Of a DNA stretch of 64,000 nucleotides, positions 46,624-56,091 are shown piece after piece. Source of the DNA: an uncultured Alphaproteobacteria bacterium (lineage in GTDB: Bacteria > Pseudomonadota > Alphaproteobacteria > HIMB59). Position 1 is the stretch's first letter; each line of letters starts with the position of its first letter. The position numbers were made by a program, and so were the translations under genes. The notes beneath the pieces are model-generated. The model saw nothing but the letters and a program-made list of their open reading frames with translations, was not told the origin of the DNA and searched no databases. The stretch is from positions 62,001 to 126,000 of the forward strand of contig CACDYZ010000002.1 in the NCBI GenBank assembly GCA_902557145.1, written 5' to 3'.

Positions 46624-47446
46624 AAAGAACCTCTTGAAATAATTTGTACGGATAATATGTAAAAATAGATAAGTTTTCAAAAGAATTCTTTGAATTTACA
46701 AAAAAATTTAGATCCTCAGAGTTATAAAGGGTTTTATTTGTGTCAAATGACCCCTCTTTTGATTTGATTGCTGAATCAGTATTAAAAACATTACTTTTTA
46801 ACACAATTTTTATTTTTAATTGTTCATTTATTTCAATCTCACATTTTAAACTGTTTATTTTATTTGTTATTTTATCGATACTTTTATCCTTGATAAGAAT
46901 TGTAATTTTTTCATTACGGTATTTATAAATTAAATAAAAGAGATCTGGGCACAGATCAAACAAAACATCTTTAGTATCTAACCTATTTTTAAAATCATTA
47001 GAGTACTGGAAATTTTTTACATAAGTAATTGCATTTTGATTAATAGATACTTCATAAAGCTTTTTGAAATTTATTTCATTTATTAAAAAAAGATTATTTA
47101 TTAATTTAGACTCAACTAATTCATTGAAATGTTCCAAGTCATTTGAACTACTAATAATTGGGTAATCAGTTATTACTTTGATATTATTTTTCAAACAAAG
47201 ATAAATATACTCAAACTTAATGCCCGACGGTAAAAAATTTAAAATAAAATCTACTTCTTTGTCGTAAATGAGATCTTCATACGAACCATAATATTTATTA
47301 AAATTGTGAGACTTACAAAATACTTGAGCGGCCTCAGTGTTTCTTGAACTATTTGCATAAAGGTTAAGCGTGTTAGATAGTTTGTTTATTTTTATAAAGT
47401 CAATTGATTTTTGATCTGAACTTAGTATAGCTAAATTGCTTTTCAT
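46616..47446 (-). CDS. Divergent Gfo/Idh/MocA-like Rossmann protein
   Basis: A 276-residue protein whose N-terminal half follows the Gfo/Idh/MocA pattern: LAILSS at the first strand, then AAQVFCKSHNFNKYYGSYEDLI, DFILNFLPSGIKFEYIYLCLKNNIKVITDYPI (in parts). The nucleotide-binding GxGxxG is not apparent (SSDQKS at that place) and the conserved EKP motif reads TDYP. The C-terminal half is short and lysine/asparagine-rich. Either a pseudo-enzyme with a retained fold or a fast-evolving dehydrogenase. It is divergent from the phosphoribosyltransferase gene (23-base gap). Confidence 0.65.
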   Translation of the reverse strand: MKSNLAILSSDQKSIDFIKINKLSNTLNLYANSSRNTEAAQVFCKSHNFNKYYGSYEDLIYDKEVDFILNFLPSGIKFEYIYLCLKNNIKVITDYPIISSSNDLEHFNELVESKLINNLFLINEINFKKLYEVSINQNAITYVKNFQYSNDFKNRLDTKDVLFDLCPDLFYLIYKYRNEKITILIKDKSIDKITNKINSLKCEIEINEQLKIKIVLKSNVFNTDSAIKSKEGSFDTNKTLYNSEDLNFFVNSKNSFENLSIFTYYPYKLFQEVLYE

Positions 47447-47469
47447 TTATTTTTTATTATAATCCTTGG

Positions 47470-47895
47470 ATGAAACAGGTTTTTTTAAGCTATCACGATA
47501 TACACACAGATTGTATAAAATTAGCAAAACTAATAAAAAAAAAATATAAACCCGAAAAACTTATTTTGATTTCTAGAGGTGGACTTATACCGGGCTCTAT
47601 AATAGCTAATTATTTAGGCATACAGGATATTGATGTAATTGCTCTTAAAACCTATGCAGATAGGAAAAAAAATTCAGATATAAAAATTTTTAAAAGAATA
47701 AAATCAGAAAAAAAGTTAGTTGTTATTGACGACTTAGTAGATAGCGGCGACACAGCTAAAATAGTCAAAGAAATGATGCCTAATTCAAAGTTTGTGGTTT
47801 TATATGCTAAAACATCGGGAAAAAAGCAAGCCGATCTTCATCTATATGATTTTAGGGATAAAGACTGGCTTGTTTTTCCTTGGGAACAGGATTAA
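47470..47895 (+). CDS. gpt: Xanthine(-guanine) phosphoribosyltransferase
   Basis: Type I PRTase of 141 residues resembling E. coli Gpt: SYHDIHTDCIKLAKLI at the start, LILISRGGLIPGSIIANYLGI, the PRPP-binding VVIDDLVDSGDTAKIVKEM, FVVLYAKTSGK and the FPWEQD end (the DTWIEQPW equivalent). It salvages xanthine or guanine to XMP/GMP using PRPP. It faces the BMP-type nucleoside importer tail-to-tail (20-base gap), so uptake and salvage genes are neighbours. The family also contains hypoxanthine-specific members, so base preference is not certain. Confidence 0.9.
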   Translation: MKQVFLSYHDIHTDCIKLAKLIKKKYKPEKLILISRGGLIPGSIIANYLGIQDIDVIALKTYADRKKNSDIKIFKRIKSEKKLVVIDDLVDSGDTAKIVKEMMPNSKFVVLYAKTSGKKQADLHLYDFRDKDWLVFPWEQD

Positions 47896-47915
47896 TTAAA
47901 TATTTAATTTTGTAC

Positions 47916-48986
47916 TTATTGAGGTACCTCTCCGTCTATACCCTGAACATAGAACATCATTCCAGCGAGCATCCCATCATCAGCAACTTCGCCTTCTTTA
48001 ACAACTAATTCTCCAGCTTGGTTGTATATTGGGCCTTCAAATGAATGAAGAGTTCCATTCTCAATAGCAGTCTCCATATTTTTTGCCTCTAAAATTAAAT
48101 CCAAAGGCAAAAGTTTTGTATTATATGGTGACATTTCTACCATACCATCCTTAAAACCTTGCCATGTGTCCTCAGAACCCCAAGTACCATCTACAACAGC
48201 TTGAGCCTTTGCGGCATAATAAGGGCCCCAAATATCTTCGATTGAAGTCATATGGGCATTTGGACAGAATGCTTCTTGATTTGAAGCTTGACCGAAAGCA
48301 AGTACTCCAGCCTTTTCGGCAGCTTGGCAAGGAGCGTACGAGTCAGTATGTTGAACGATTATATCTGCTCCTTGATTGATTAATGTATTAGCAGCATCTG
48401 CTTCCTTTCCTGGATCATACCAGGAGTAATTCCATATAATTTTAATTTTAACGTCTGGATTTACTTTTGCAGCAGCTAGGTAAAAGGCATTAATACCCCT
48501 TATTACCTCTGGTATTGGAAATGACACTATGTAACCTATTGTATTTGTCTTGGTCATTTTACCTGCGATATGCCCAATAATAGTTCTACCCTCATAAAAT
48601 CTTGCAGAATATGTTGAAACATTATCCATTCTCTTAAACCCTGTAGCATGTTCAAATTTTACGTCTGGAAATTCTTCTGCTACCTCAAGAGTTTGGTCCA
48701 TGTAGTTAAATGATGTAGTAAAAATCAAGTCATGACCAGAAGCAGCAAGTTTTCTTATGGCTCTTACAGCATCAGCATTTTCTGGGACATTTTCTATAAA
48801 AGTTGTTGAAATAGTGTCTCCTAAAGCATTTTCCATATAAATTCTGCCTTGATCATGCATATAAGTCCATCCATGATCTCCTGGAGGACCTATGTATATA
48901 AATCCAATTTTCTTTTGATCAGCGTGAAGAGCAGATACAGAAATTATGGTAAAAAATGAGATAATAGTTAGTATTTTTCTTATCAT
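47916..48986 (-). CDS. BMP-family ABC substrate-binding protein (nucleoside-type)
   Basis: Periplasmic binding protein of 356 residues with signal peptide MIRKILTIISFFTIISVSALHA. KKIGFIYIGPPGDHGWTYMHDQGR (in parts), ENVPENADAVRAIRKLAASGHDLIF (in parts), FYEGRTIIGHIAGKMTKT and NQGADIIVQHTDSYAPCQAAEK (in parts) match the BMP/PnrA family, whose characterised members bind purine nucleosides. It lies downstream of the ATPase and both permeases, separated by 152 bases with a TATAAT at 49024-49029 on the minus strand, so it may be transcribed separately at higher level. Confidence 0.93.
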   Translation of the reverse strand: MIRKILTIISFFTIISVSALHADQKKIGFIYIGPPGDHGWTYMHDQGRIYMENALGDTISTTFIENVPENADAVRAIRKLAASGHDLIFTTSFNYMDQTLEVAEEFPDVKFEHATGFKRMDNVSTYSARFYEGRTIIGHIAGKMTKTNTIGYIVSFPIPEVIRGINAFYLAAAKVNPDVKIKIIWNYSWYDPGKEADAANTLINQGADIIVQHTDSYAPCQAAEKAGVLAFGQASNQEAFCPNAHMTSIEDIWGPYYAAKAQAVVDGTWGSEDTWQGFKDGMVEMSPYNTKLLPLDLILEAKNMETAIENGTLHSFEGPIYNQAGELVVKEGEVADDGMLAGMMFYVQGIDGEVPQ

Positions 48987-49138
48987 ATTTAAAATCCTAT
49001 CTTTTTAAAATTTAATAATTTTTATTATAAAACTATTTTCAGTAATAAATAATGAATCTAGTTAATAATAAATATGTAATAAATTTATAACAAAATAGAA
49101 ATAGATGCCCTAAATATGAAAAAAAATAAGTGGATAAC

Positions 49139-50008
49139 CTATTGATTTTTTTCAAAAGGCATATTAAGAGATGCTGGGGCACTCAACTTAAGTCTTAATT
49201 TATTGGATGAGATAAAAACTAATACTATAATTGTCGCTAAATATGGCATCATATTGAAAAATTGTCCCGGTAATTTGACACCAATAGCTTGAAGGTTCAT
49301 TTGCATTATAGCTACTCCACCAAAAATATAGGCACCAACTAAAAGCCTCCAAGGTTTCCAAGTAGCAAAAACTACCAGAGCTAAAGCTATCCATCCCCTT
49401 CCAGCTGTCATTCCCTCTTGCCACATAGGTGCGTAACAAATAGAAATATAAAAACCTGCAAGAGAGCTCATTACTCCTCCAAATATGATAGTCATGTATC
49501 TAGTTTTTATTACATTATAACCAAGAGCATAGGCAGAATTATGGTCTTCTCCAACTGCTCTGACAATCAGACCCGATTTAGTTTTAGATAAAAAATAACT
49601 CACCATAAATACTAATAAGAACGAAATAACTATGAAGTAATATGGGTTTAGCCCTTCAATAGGAGTTCCACTAAATTTTTTTCCAAGCATTGCACTTAAA
49701 CCGATACCAAATATTGTTAAGGCAAGACCAGTTGCTATTTGATTAGTCATCAAATTTAGAACTAGAAAGGCAAATATACCTGAAAGAATAACTCCAGATA
49801 TAATAGAAAAAAATAAAGAATAAAAATAATTACCCGTTAAAACTAAAGTTATAAAACCTGTAACAGCGCCTACTAACATTAAGCCTTCAAGTCCAAGATT
49901 AAGAACTCCACTTTTTTCAGTGACTAATTCTCCAATACCAGCAAATACTAGAGGTGTAGTTGATATTAAAACTATATTCAAAATACCAATAACAATATCT
50001 ATATTCAT
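49139..50008 (-). CDS. Nucleoside-type ABC transporter permease (NupQ/YufQ-like)
   Basis: Inner-membrane permease of 289 residues, about eight helices. STTPLVFAGIGELVTEKSGVLNLGLEGLMLVGAV (in parts) is the signature of the RbsC-like BMP-importer permease, with AVGEDHNSAYALGYNV as the coupling loop and GRGWIALALVVFATWKPW near the end. Forms a heterodimer with the larger permease upstream, overlapping it by 4 bases. Confidence 0.92.
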   Translation of the reverse strand: MNIDIVIGILNIVLISTTPLVFAGIGELVTEKSGVLNLGLEGLMLVGAVTGFITLVLTGNYFYSLFFSIISGVILSGIFAFLVLNLMTNQIATGLALTIFGIGLSAMLGKKFSGTPIEGLNPYYFIVISFLLVFMVSYFLSKTKSGLIVRAVGEDHNSAYALGYNVIKTRYMTIIFGGVMSSLAGFYISICYAPMWQEGMTAGRGWIALALVVFATWKPWRLLVGAYIFGGVAIMQMNLQAIGVKLPGQFFNMMPYLATIIVLVFISSNKLRLKLSAPASLNMPFEKNQ

Positions 50009-51066
50009 GATATAGAAACCTTATATTTGTTAAGAAAGTCTGTGCCTAATAAAAAAAATAAAACTAAGCCCTGAAAAACAAATCCAACGGCTGAGGGTAT
50101 TTTTAAAAATAGTTGGGCATCTTCAGCACCCAAATAAGTTAAAGCGATCAATAATGATGATAAAATTATTCCAAGAGGATTTAATCTTCCCAAAAAAGCA
50201 ACAATAATTGCAGTAAAACCATAGTTCGGAGAAATATCTCTGTATAGCAATCCTATTGGTCCAGAGACTTCAAATAACCCAGCTAATCCTGCACAGGCTC
50301 CACTAATTATGAAAGTATAAAAAATTAAATTTTTATATTTAAAACCTGCATATTGAGATGCTTTTGAACTGAAGCCAGAGACTCTTAATTTAAAGCCAAA
50401 TAAAGTTTTGTTATAAACAATATAAGAGATTAAACAAATCATTATAGCAAAATACACACCAATGTGAATTCGAAGACCATCAAATAACACCGGTAGTCTT
50501 CCAGCATCTGGGAACGGCATTGATTTTGGGAGACCATATCCAGCTGGATCTTTCCAAGGACCAACAACAAAATAATCGAGTATAAATAGAGCAACATAAG
50601 TCAGCATCAAACTAGTTAAAATCTCATTAGTATTAAATTTTGTTTTTAAAAGAGCTGGTATCGTAGCCCAAAAAGCACCTCCGATAGCTCCAAATAAAAT
50701 CATCAAAGGAAGTAAGAAAATACTTGTAGAGTCATTAAATAAGAGTCCTATACCTCCTCCAAAGATAGCACCCATAGTTAACTGTCCTTCAGCTCCAATA
50801 TTGTAAATATTATTTTTAAAGCAATATGATAAACCAAGTGCGATAATAGCGAGGGGAGTAGCTTTAACAAATAATTCTGAGATACCATAAGAATTTGAAA
50901 TAGGGCTTATAAAAAAAATTTTAAAAGATTCGATTGGACTTAAATCTAATATTAAAAAAATAAATGAGCCAAAAAATAGTGTTAAAAAAACTGCTACTAA
51001 TGGGGATAAATAAAATATTAGATTAGAATAATCCTCTCTTAATTTAATGTTAATCAAATAGACCAC
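50005..51066 (-). CDS. Nucleoside-type ABC transporter permease (NupP/YufP-like)
   Basis: Inner-membrane permease of 353 residues with about nine helices. SELFVKATPLAIIALGLSYCFKNNIYNIGAEGQLTMGAI (in parts), TNEILTSLMLTYVALFI, KLRVSGFSSKASQYAGFKYK and YGFTAIIVAFLGRLNPLGI are typical of YufP-like subunits. Its start overlaps the ATPase gene by 17 bases and its stop overlaps the second permease by 4. Confidence 0.92.
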   Translation of the reverse strand: MVYLINIKLREDYSNLIFYLSPLVAVFLTLFFGSFIFLILDLSPIESFKIFFISPISNSYGISELFVKATPLAIIALGLSYCFKNNIYNIGAEGQLTMGAIFGGGIGLLFNDSTSIFLLPLMILFGAIGGAFWATIPALLKTKFNTNEILTSLMLTYVALFILDYFVVGPWKDPAGYGLPKSMPFPDAGRLPVLFDGLRIHIGVYFAIMICLISYIVYNKTLFGFKLRVSGFSSKASQYAGFKYKNLIFYTFIISGACAGLAGLFEVSGPIGLLYRDISPNYGFTAIIVAFLGRLNPLGIILSSLLIALTYLGAEDAQLFLKIPSAVGFVFQGLVLFFLLGTDFLNKYKVSIS

Positions 51067-52552
51067 CCATATACTTACCTAATTTAGTAATATCTATACT
51101 CTCAACATTTAAAGATTTTGATAATGAGCCCTCATATAAAACAGAAATATTATGACAAACTTCAAGGAGTTCATCCAAATCATGGGAAATAATGATTATT
51201 GAAACTCCTTTCTGTGATAATTCTATTAAAGATTTTTTAATAAAAGCCTCAGAACCTGCATCTATACCCCATGTTGGTTGAGATAAGATTAACAATTCAG
51301 GATCAGACATGATTTCTCTTCCAATTATAAATTTTTGAAGATTGCCACCTGACAACTTACCAGCTTTGACATTAAAAGAAGGAGTATCAACATTAAAATT
51401 TTTGATGACATCATTAGCGTAGGAATTAATTCTATCAAAATTAATAAAATCACCTTTTTTAAAATAATTTTTATGATTCATACTTAGTAAAATATTTTCA
51501 CTTAAAGACATTTCAGGTACTGCGCTATGACCCAATCTCTGTTCAGTCACATAAGAAATAGATAAAGATTTTCTTTGAAATGTAGATAATTTATTGATGT
51601 TAATATTTTTAAAAATAATATCTCCATTAAACTCAAAATCATTCTCATTTAGTAAAATTTCCATTAACTCTTTTTGGCCATTACCAGCCACTCCGGCAAT
51701 ACCTAAAATTTGTCCCTTATTTAAATTGAAATTAATTTTATTTAAATTTGTTGTGAATGGATCTTGAGAATATGAAGATAAATTACTTAAAGTTAATACA
51801 TTCTCTGAATAATCGACATTATTTATCTGTTTAGTTTTAGTTACTTTATAACCTAGCATTTTATAACCCAAACTTTCAGGGTCTTCATTCTTAGTAGTTA
51901 AATTACTTATTACTTTTCCATTTCTCATAATTGTTACATGATCTGATAAATTAATAATCTCATCTAATTTATGAGATATAAAAATTACTGTTAAACCGTC
52001 GGCTACTAATTTTTTAATTATTTTAAATAATTTATTAATCTCCTCTGGGGTTAGGACAGAGGTAGGTTCGTCCATTATTAAAATTTTTGGATTATTTAAA
52101 AGAGATCTAACAATTTCTACAGATTGTCTTTGACCCACTGAAAGTGAACTTATAGGTGAATTTAGATTTAAATTAAAACCATACTTATTGCATATAGTTT
52201 CAGATTTTGATTTTAGTTTACTTAATGATATTTTTTCACTCATACCTAGTATTAGATTTTCTGCTACTGTCAGTGACTCAAATAAACTAAAATGTTGAAA
52301 CACCATATTTATACCTAAGCTTTGTGCCATAGTTGGTGAATTAATAGTTACTAGATCAGAATTAATTATGATTTGACCATTATCTGGTTTAACGTGTCCA
52401 TACAAAATTTTTACTAAAGTTGACTTACCAGCACCATTTTCACCTAAAATTGCATGTATAGATTGTCTTAAAATTTTAAAAGAGACATTATTGTTTGCAA
52501 CTACACCTGGATACTCTTTACAGATGTTCTGAAATTCGATTATTGGTTGCAT
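51050..52552 (-). CDS. Nucleoside-type ABC transporter ATPase, double ABC domain
   Basis: Cytoplasmic ATPase of 500 residues with two ABC modules, as in YufO/NupO and RbsA. Module 1: Walker A LGENGAGKSTLVK, signature SLSVGQRQSVEIVRSLL, Walker B ILIMDEPTSVLTPEE. Module 2 has the degenerate Walker A GVAGNGQKELME and signature LSGGNLQKFIIGREI with LLILSQPTWGIDAGS. First gene of the importer operon in the order ATPase, permease, permease, binding protein. Confidence 0.95.
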   Translation of the reverse strand: MQPIIEFQNICKEYPGVVANNNVSFKILRQSIHAILGENGAGKSTLVKILYGHVKPDNGQIIINSDLVTINSPTMAQSLGINMVFQHFSLFESLTVAENLILGMSEKISLSKLKSKSETICNKYGFNLNLNSPISSLSVGQRQSVEIVRSLLNNPKILIMDEPTSVLTPEEINKLFKIIKKLVADGLTVIFISHKLDEIINLSDHVTIMRNGKVISNLTTKNEDPESLGYKMLGYKVTKTKQINNVDYSENVLTLSNLSSYSQDPFTTNLNKINFNLNKGQILGIAGVAGNGQKELMEILLNENDFEFNGDIIFKNININKLSTFQRKSLSISYVTEQRLGHSAVPEMSLSENILLSMNHKNYFKKGDFINFDRINSYANDVIKNFNVDTPSFNVKAGKLSGGNLQKFIIGREIMSDPELLILSQPTWGIDAGSEAFIKKSLIELSQKGVSIIIISHDLDELLEVCHNISVLYEGSLSKSLNVESIDITKLGKYMGGLFD

Positions 52553-52616
52553 AAATATTAATAGATTCTTTTTTTTAAAGATTAAATTGTTTTTTTTGAT
52601 TTAGGCTAAAATTTAT

Positions 52617-53204
52617 TTATAGATAAAGAGGTTCTGAGTCATAAGAAGACCAGAGATACCAAGTAACAATTGTCGAATAATTCCCCCATTTTTTAGAATT
52701 ATTAGAAAATTTTTTTAACTTTATATCATTATAATATTTCTTATAAGCGTTTATAAAGCCAAGATCACCTAAGGGCATGATATTTGGTAATCCTAAATAA
52801 AAAATAGAAAACATTTCAGCGGTCCATCTACCTATTCCAAAGATTTGTGTTAAATCTTTATTTACAATATCAAAAGAATTTTTATTTAATTTAATTTTAG
52901 ATACTAAATGGTAATTCTCTAAAAGAGAAATTAAACACTTTTTTTTATTATTACTTAGAGGTAGTTCTTTTATCTTATTTTTATTATTTTGAAAATTAGT
53001 AAAATTTACAGGACCAATAATATGCTTAGAATTTTTATAGATTGACATGGCTGCAGAAACAGATATTTGTTGGGAACAAATAGACTTAAATAAAACATCA
53101 AATTTATTTTTATTAGTTTTTAGTTGATGCTTTGGATTATAATATTTTTTAAATACTGGATCACATTTCAGTAAGTGGTTACAACCTTTTTTCCAGTAAT
53201 TCAT
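52617..53204 (-). CDS. DNA-3-methyladenine glycosylase II, AlkA-like
   Basis: HhH-GPD base-excision glycosylase of 195 residues. FKSICSQQISVSAAMSIYK, helix-hairpin-helix LTQIFGIGRWTAEMF and the catalytic Asp in IMPLGDLGF fit the AlkA/Mag1 family. It lacks the N-terminal TBP-like domain of E. coli AlkA, so it resembles the compact yeast Mag1-type. It removes alkylated purines such as 3-methyladenine. Last gene of the ntrY-ntrX-trkA run, sharing one base with the upstream dehydrogenase gene. Confidence 0.9.
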   Translation of the reverse strand: MNYWKKGCNHLLKCDPVFKKYYNPKHQLKTNKNKFDVLFKSICSQQISVSAAMSIYKNSKHIIGPVNFTNFQNNKNKIKELPLSNNKKKCLISLLENYHLVSKIKLNKNSFDIVNKDLTQIFGIGRWTAEMFSIFYLGLPNIMPLGDLGFINAYKKYYNDIKLKKFSNNSKKWGNYSTIVTWYLWSSYDSEPLYL

Positions 53205-54070
53205 TAATCAACAAAATATTTTACTAAACTAGAAGTATCATAGTTTTTATATACAGTACTTTGTAATTTTTTATATTTTTCATAAACATTCTTAGTAAGT
53301 TTAAGATTTAAGTCTAGTTTTTTTGCATGTTGCAGTACATATTTTAAGTCTTTTGTCATTAGTTCTGTTGAAAAACCAAAGTCAAATTTATTTTTAACTA
53401 TTGTAGGATACCTATTTGTAAATTGCCATGAACTTGCTGCTCCATTTTTCAATGCATTGAATATTTTATTTTGATCAAGATTATTCTTTCTACTAAATTG
53501 AAATGCTTCTGATATTGAGTACAGAATACCACAAATTAAAATTTGGTTTGTAAATTTAGCTAATTGTCCTGAACCAATTTTTCCCATATATGTACAATTA
53601 TTTGAGTAAGCGGATATAATTTTTTTTGATTTATTAAAATTTAATTTATCACCACCAACCATTACTGATAGAGAACCTTTTTTTGCTCCCTCCTGTCCAC
53701 CTGTTACTGGTGCATCCACAAATTTTAATTTTGGTTTGGACAATAATTTAATAAGTAATTCTATTTGATTTAAAGATATCGTAGAGTGTTCAATAATAGT
53801 TGTGTTTTTCTTATAATTATTCGTTTTTATAAATTTCTTATAAAATGAGTTAACTGCGTTGTCATCTTTTAAACAGCTGATTACAAAATCAAATTTAATA
53901 TTATTAGTAAAATTATACTGAACACCAGAAAATTTTTTTTTCCATTTAGTCTCAATGGTACTGGTTCTATTATAAATGTATAAGTCTATATTTTTCTGTT
54001 TAGATAAAAAACCAGCCATATGGAAGCCCATTTTACCAAGACCAACAAATAAAACTTTATAAATTGGCAT
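53204..54070 (-). CDS. 3-hydroxyisobutyrate dehydrogenase-family oxidoreductase
   Basis: Beta-hydroxyacid dehydrogenase of 288 residues. NAD(P)-binding FVGLGKMGFHMAGFL, substrate-binding DAPVTGGQEGAKKGSLSVMVGG (in parts), the catalytic Lys in GSGQLAKFTNQIL and the DLKYVLQHAKKL end are conserved. Possible substrates include 3-hydroxyisobutyrate, tartronate semialdehyde or 2-hydroxy-3-oxopropionate; no pathway genes nearby decide this. Overlaps the IMPase-family gene by 14 bases. Confidence 0.9.
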   Translation of the reverse strand: MPIYKVLFVGLGKMGFHMAGFLSKQKNIDLYIYNRTSTIETKWKKKFSGVQYNFTNNIKFDFVISCLKDDNAVNSFYKKFIKTNNYKKNTTIIEHSTISLNQIELLIKLLSKPKLKFVDAPVTGGQEGAKKGSLSVMVGGDKLNFNKSKKIISAYSNNCTYMGKIGSGQLAKFTNQILICGILYSISEAFQFSRKNNLDQNKIFNALKNGAASSWQFTNRYPTIVKNKFDFGFSTELMTKDLKYVLQHAKKLDLNLKLTKNVYEKYKKLQSTVYKNYDTSSLVKYFVD

Positions 54071-54773
54071 AGAAAATAATCTTTTTTTCTAACTTGGAAT
54101 AATCAAATTCCATATCTGGCAAATTAGTGTCAAAATTTAATAGCTTTAAAAAACTCATTGCTGGAAATAAGTCCCATATTTTAGATCCATAGACTGTCAA
54201 AAAAGATCTTTCGCCCTCTATTGCCTCAATAACATCATAACCTATTGACCTTGATCTAATTTTTTCTGTGTAGGAAGTAATAATATCTTTAAAGTAAACT
54301 TTAGCATGATCGCCCAAAAAGCCAATTTGATTACTATAAATTTGAGGTTTTATTTGCTTATGATTTTTAAATATAGACTGATTAAAGGTGTGGTAAAAAA
54401 TATCAGCAATTGGATCATAAATAATTGCAAATTCACACTTAGTATTTTTTATAAAAGATAACATTATAGCTACTTTATTAATTCCATTAATAAAGTTTCT
54501 TGTTCCATCTATAGGGTCAACAGTTAAATATTCATCATCTTTAATTAAATCTGAATTACCTTCTTCGGATATAATATTAGTGAAACCTATTTTTTTAAAA
54601 TATTCAATTAATTCGTTCTCTATAATAACATCATAACTAGTAACTTTAGAATTATCAATTTTAGTTGATACTTCATCTTCATTTAATTTACCTATCTTTG
54701 GAATAATTATATCACTTGCTATTTTCTTAAGATATGAGTGGGTATCTAAAAAAAAAGTATTATTAATAATCAT
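54057..54773 (-). CDS. Inositol monophosphatase-family phosphatase
   Basis: Metal-dependent phosphatase of 238 residues, a little shorter than typical IMPases. The core motifs are ISEEGNSDL (Glu), VDPIDGTRNFINGI and a C-terminal GSKIWDLFPAMSFLKL that stands for the usual WDxAA motif. Family substrates include myo-inositol phosphate, histidinol phosphate and 3'-phosphoadenosine phosphate; a HisN-like role is possible. It overlaps trkA by 11 bases. Confidence 0.88.
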   Translation of the reverse strand: MIINNTFFLDTHSYLKKIASDIIIPKIGKLNEDEVSTKIDNSKVTSYDVIIENELIEYFKKIGFTNIISEEGNSDLIKDDEYLTVDPIDGTRNFINGINKVAIMLSFIKNTKCEFAIIYDPIADIFYHTFNQSIFKNHKQIKPQIYSNQIGFLGDHAKVYFKDIITSYTEKIRSRSIGYDVIEAIEGERSFLTVYGSKIWDLFPAMSFLKLLNFDTNLPDMEFDYSKLEKKIIFYANL

Positions 54774-56091
54774 TAATAATTTTTTCTAAAACATGGGAGT
54801 CTTTTTGCGAAACACTTAAAATTAAAATATCATTATTTAAAGGAATATGATCGTTATTTTTTAATTCCAATGCTTCATTTGTTAATGTACAGACATGATT
54901 AATTACTTTTGAGTTTTTAATATTTTCATAAATTTCATTTTTATATTTAATTTCATATATTACATATTCATCTTTCAAGATGGAATGGTATGATAAAAGA
55001 GATCCTTTTGAAATTTTCTCTATAATTCTTGATGTTGTTAGCTCTCGGGGATTTATAATGACATCAATACCTAAATCATTTGCAAAAGAAGAGTAAGACT
55101 CATTATTAATAACTGAAATAACAGATTTTGAGCCTCTTTTTTTTGCTATAATTGATAATATAGTATTAATTTGATCATTATCTGTAACAGTTATAACAAG
55201 ATCAGAATTATTTAATTTAATCTCTTCGTAAAGTGTTTGATCTAGTGCATCTCCATGGAAAATTGTAGTCTTTTTAAGAAGACCTGCCAAAAAATTACAT
55301 CGCTCTTTATCTAATTCTAATATCTTTAAATTAATTTCCTGTTCATCCTGTTCTATTAAAGTCGATAAATTTTGCCCGATATTACCACCACCAACTATTA
55401 AAACATCTAATACATAATCTTTAAAACCAAAAAACTTTATTAGTTTATTCAAATATTTTTTCTTTATTAGTAAATAAAGTTGGTCTGATATAGATATATT
55501 CTTAAATTCGAAATTTATCTTATCCTCTTTACTATGACCTAAATAACAAAGATTATTTGTTTTAAAAAAAACTTTAATTTCTTCAAAAGTATGATTTTTA
55601 AATAAATCAGAAGATTGCATTCCAATTAATAGATAGTCTTGTGTAATAAGAGACTCACTAAAAAAAGCGCCAGGTAAATGAATTTTTTCAAAAATATTAT
55701 TAGAAACCTCCCACTCTGGAGATATAATGTGATCAAGAAAACTATTTGACTCAATTAATAATGATTTATTCTCATCTAGTATCAAATTTTGGTTTCTAAC
55801 CCTTGCAATAGATTTATCAACATTTAGAAACTCTTTAGCAAATTTACTTGTAATAATATTTTTTTCATCACTACGTGTTACTGCAATAAAATAGTCAATT
55901 TTAGTATCAAAATTTTTATAAAAAGAAGGATTTAATGGATCATCATAAATAGTTTTTATATCAAATCTTTCAGACAAGTTTTTTAATTCATTGGCATCAT
56001 CGTCTAAAAGAAATACATTTTTCCCTTGTTCAGATAATTTTTTAGCAAGATTTGCTCCAACTATTCCTGATCCCAATATAAGTATATTCAT
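54763..56091 (-). CDS. trkA: Potassium uptake regulatory protein TrkA
   Basis: Peripheral membrane NAD-binding subunit of the Trk potassium system, 442 residues with two TrkA-N/TrkA-C repeats. Rossmann motifs are ILGSGIVGANLAKKL near residue 3 and LIVGGGNIGQNLSTL near residue 233, each followed by a DDD/LELD-type acidic residue. The order ntrY-ntrX-trkA is common in Alphaproteobacteria. The membrane subunit TrkH is not in the window. Its start overlaps the ntrX stop by one base. Confidence 0.95.
   Translation of the reverse strand: MNILILGSGIVGANLAKKLSEQGKNVFLLDDDANELKNLSERFDIKTIYDDPLNPSFYKNFDTKIDYFIAVTRSDEKNIITSKFAKEFLNVDKSIARVRNQNLILDENKSLLIESNSFLDHIISPEWEVSNNIFEKIHLPGAFFSESLITQDYLLIGMQSSDLFKNHTFEEIKVFFKTNNLCYLGHSKEDKINFEFKNISISDQLYLLIKKKYLNKLIKFFGFKDYVLDVLIVGGGNIGQNLSTLIEQDEQEINLKILELDKERCNFLAGLLKKTTIFHGDALDQTLYEEIKLNNSDLVITVTDNDQINTILSIIAKKRGSKSVISVINNESYSSFANDLGIDVIINPRELTTSRIIEKISKGSLLSYHSILKDEYVIYEIKYKNEIYENIKNSKVINHVCTLTNEALELKNNDHIPLNNDILILSVSQKDSHVLEKIINDY

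Noticed and set aside
47894-47935. Palindromes aattaaatatttaatt and gaggtacctc between gpt and the BMP gene
   Set aside because: Short; the first is AT-only and without a GC stem, the second lies in the BMP coding end; not convincing as a terminator.
49129-49137. A DnaA-box-like sequence (one mismatch from TTATCCACA on the minus strand)
   Set aside because: Single copy with no cluster, no origin-type neighbours and an AT-rich background; not enough to propose an origin.
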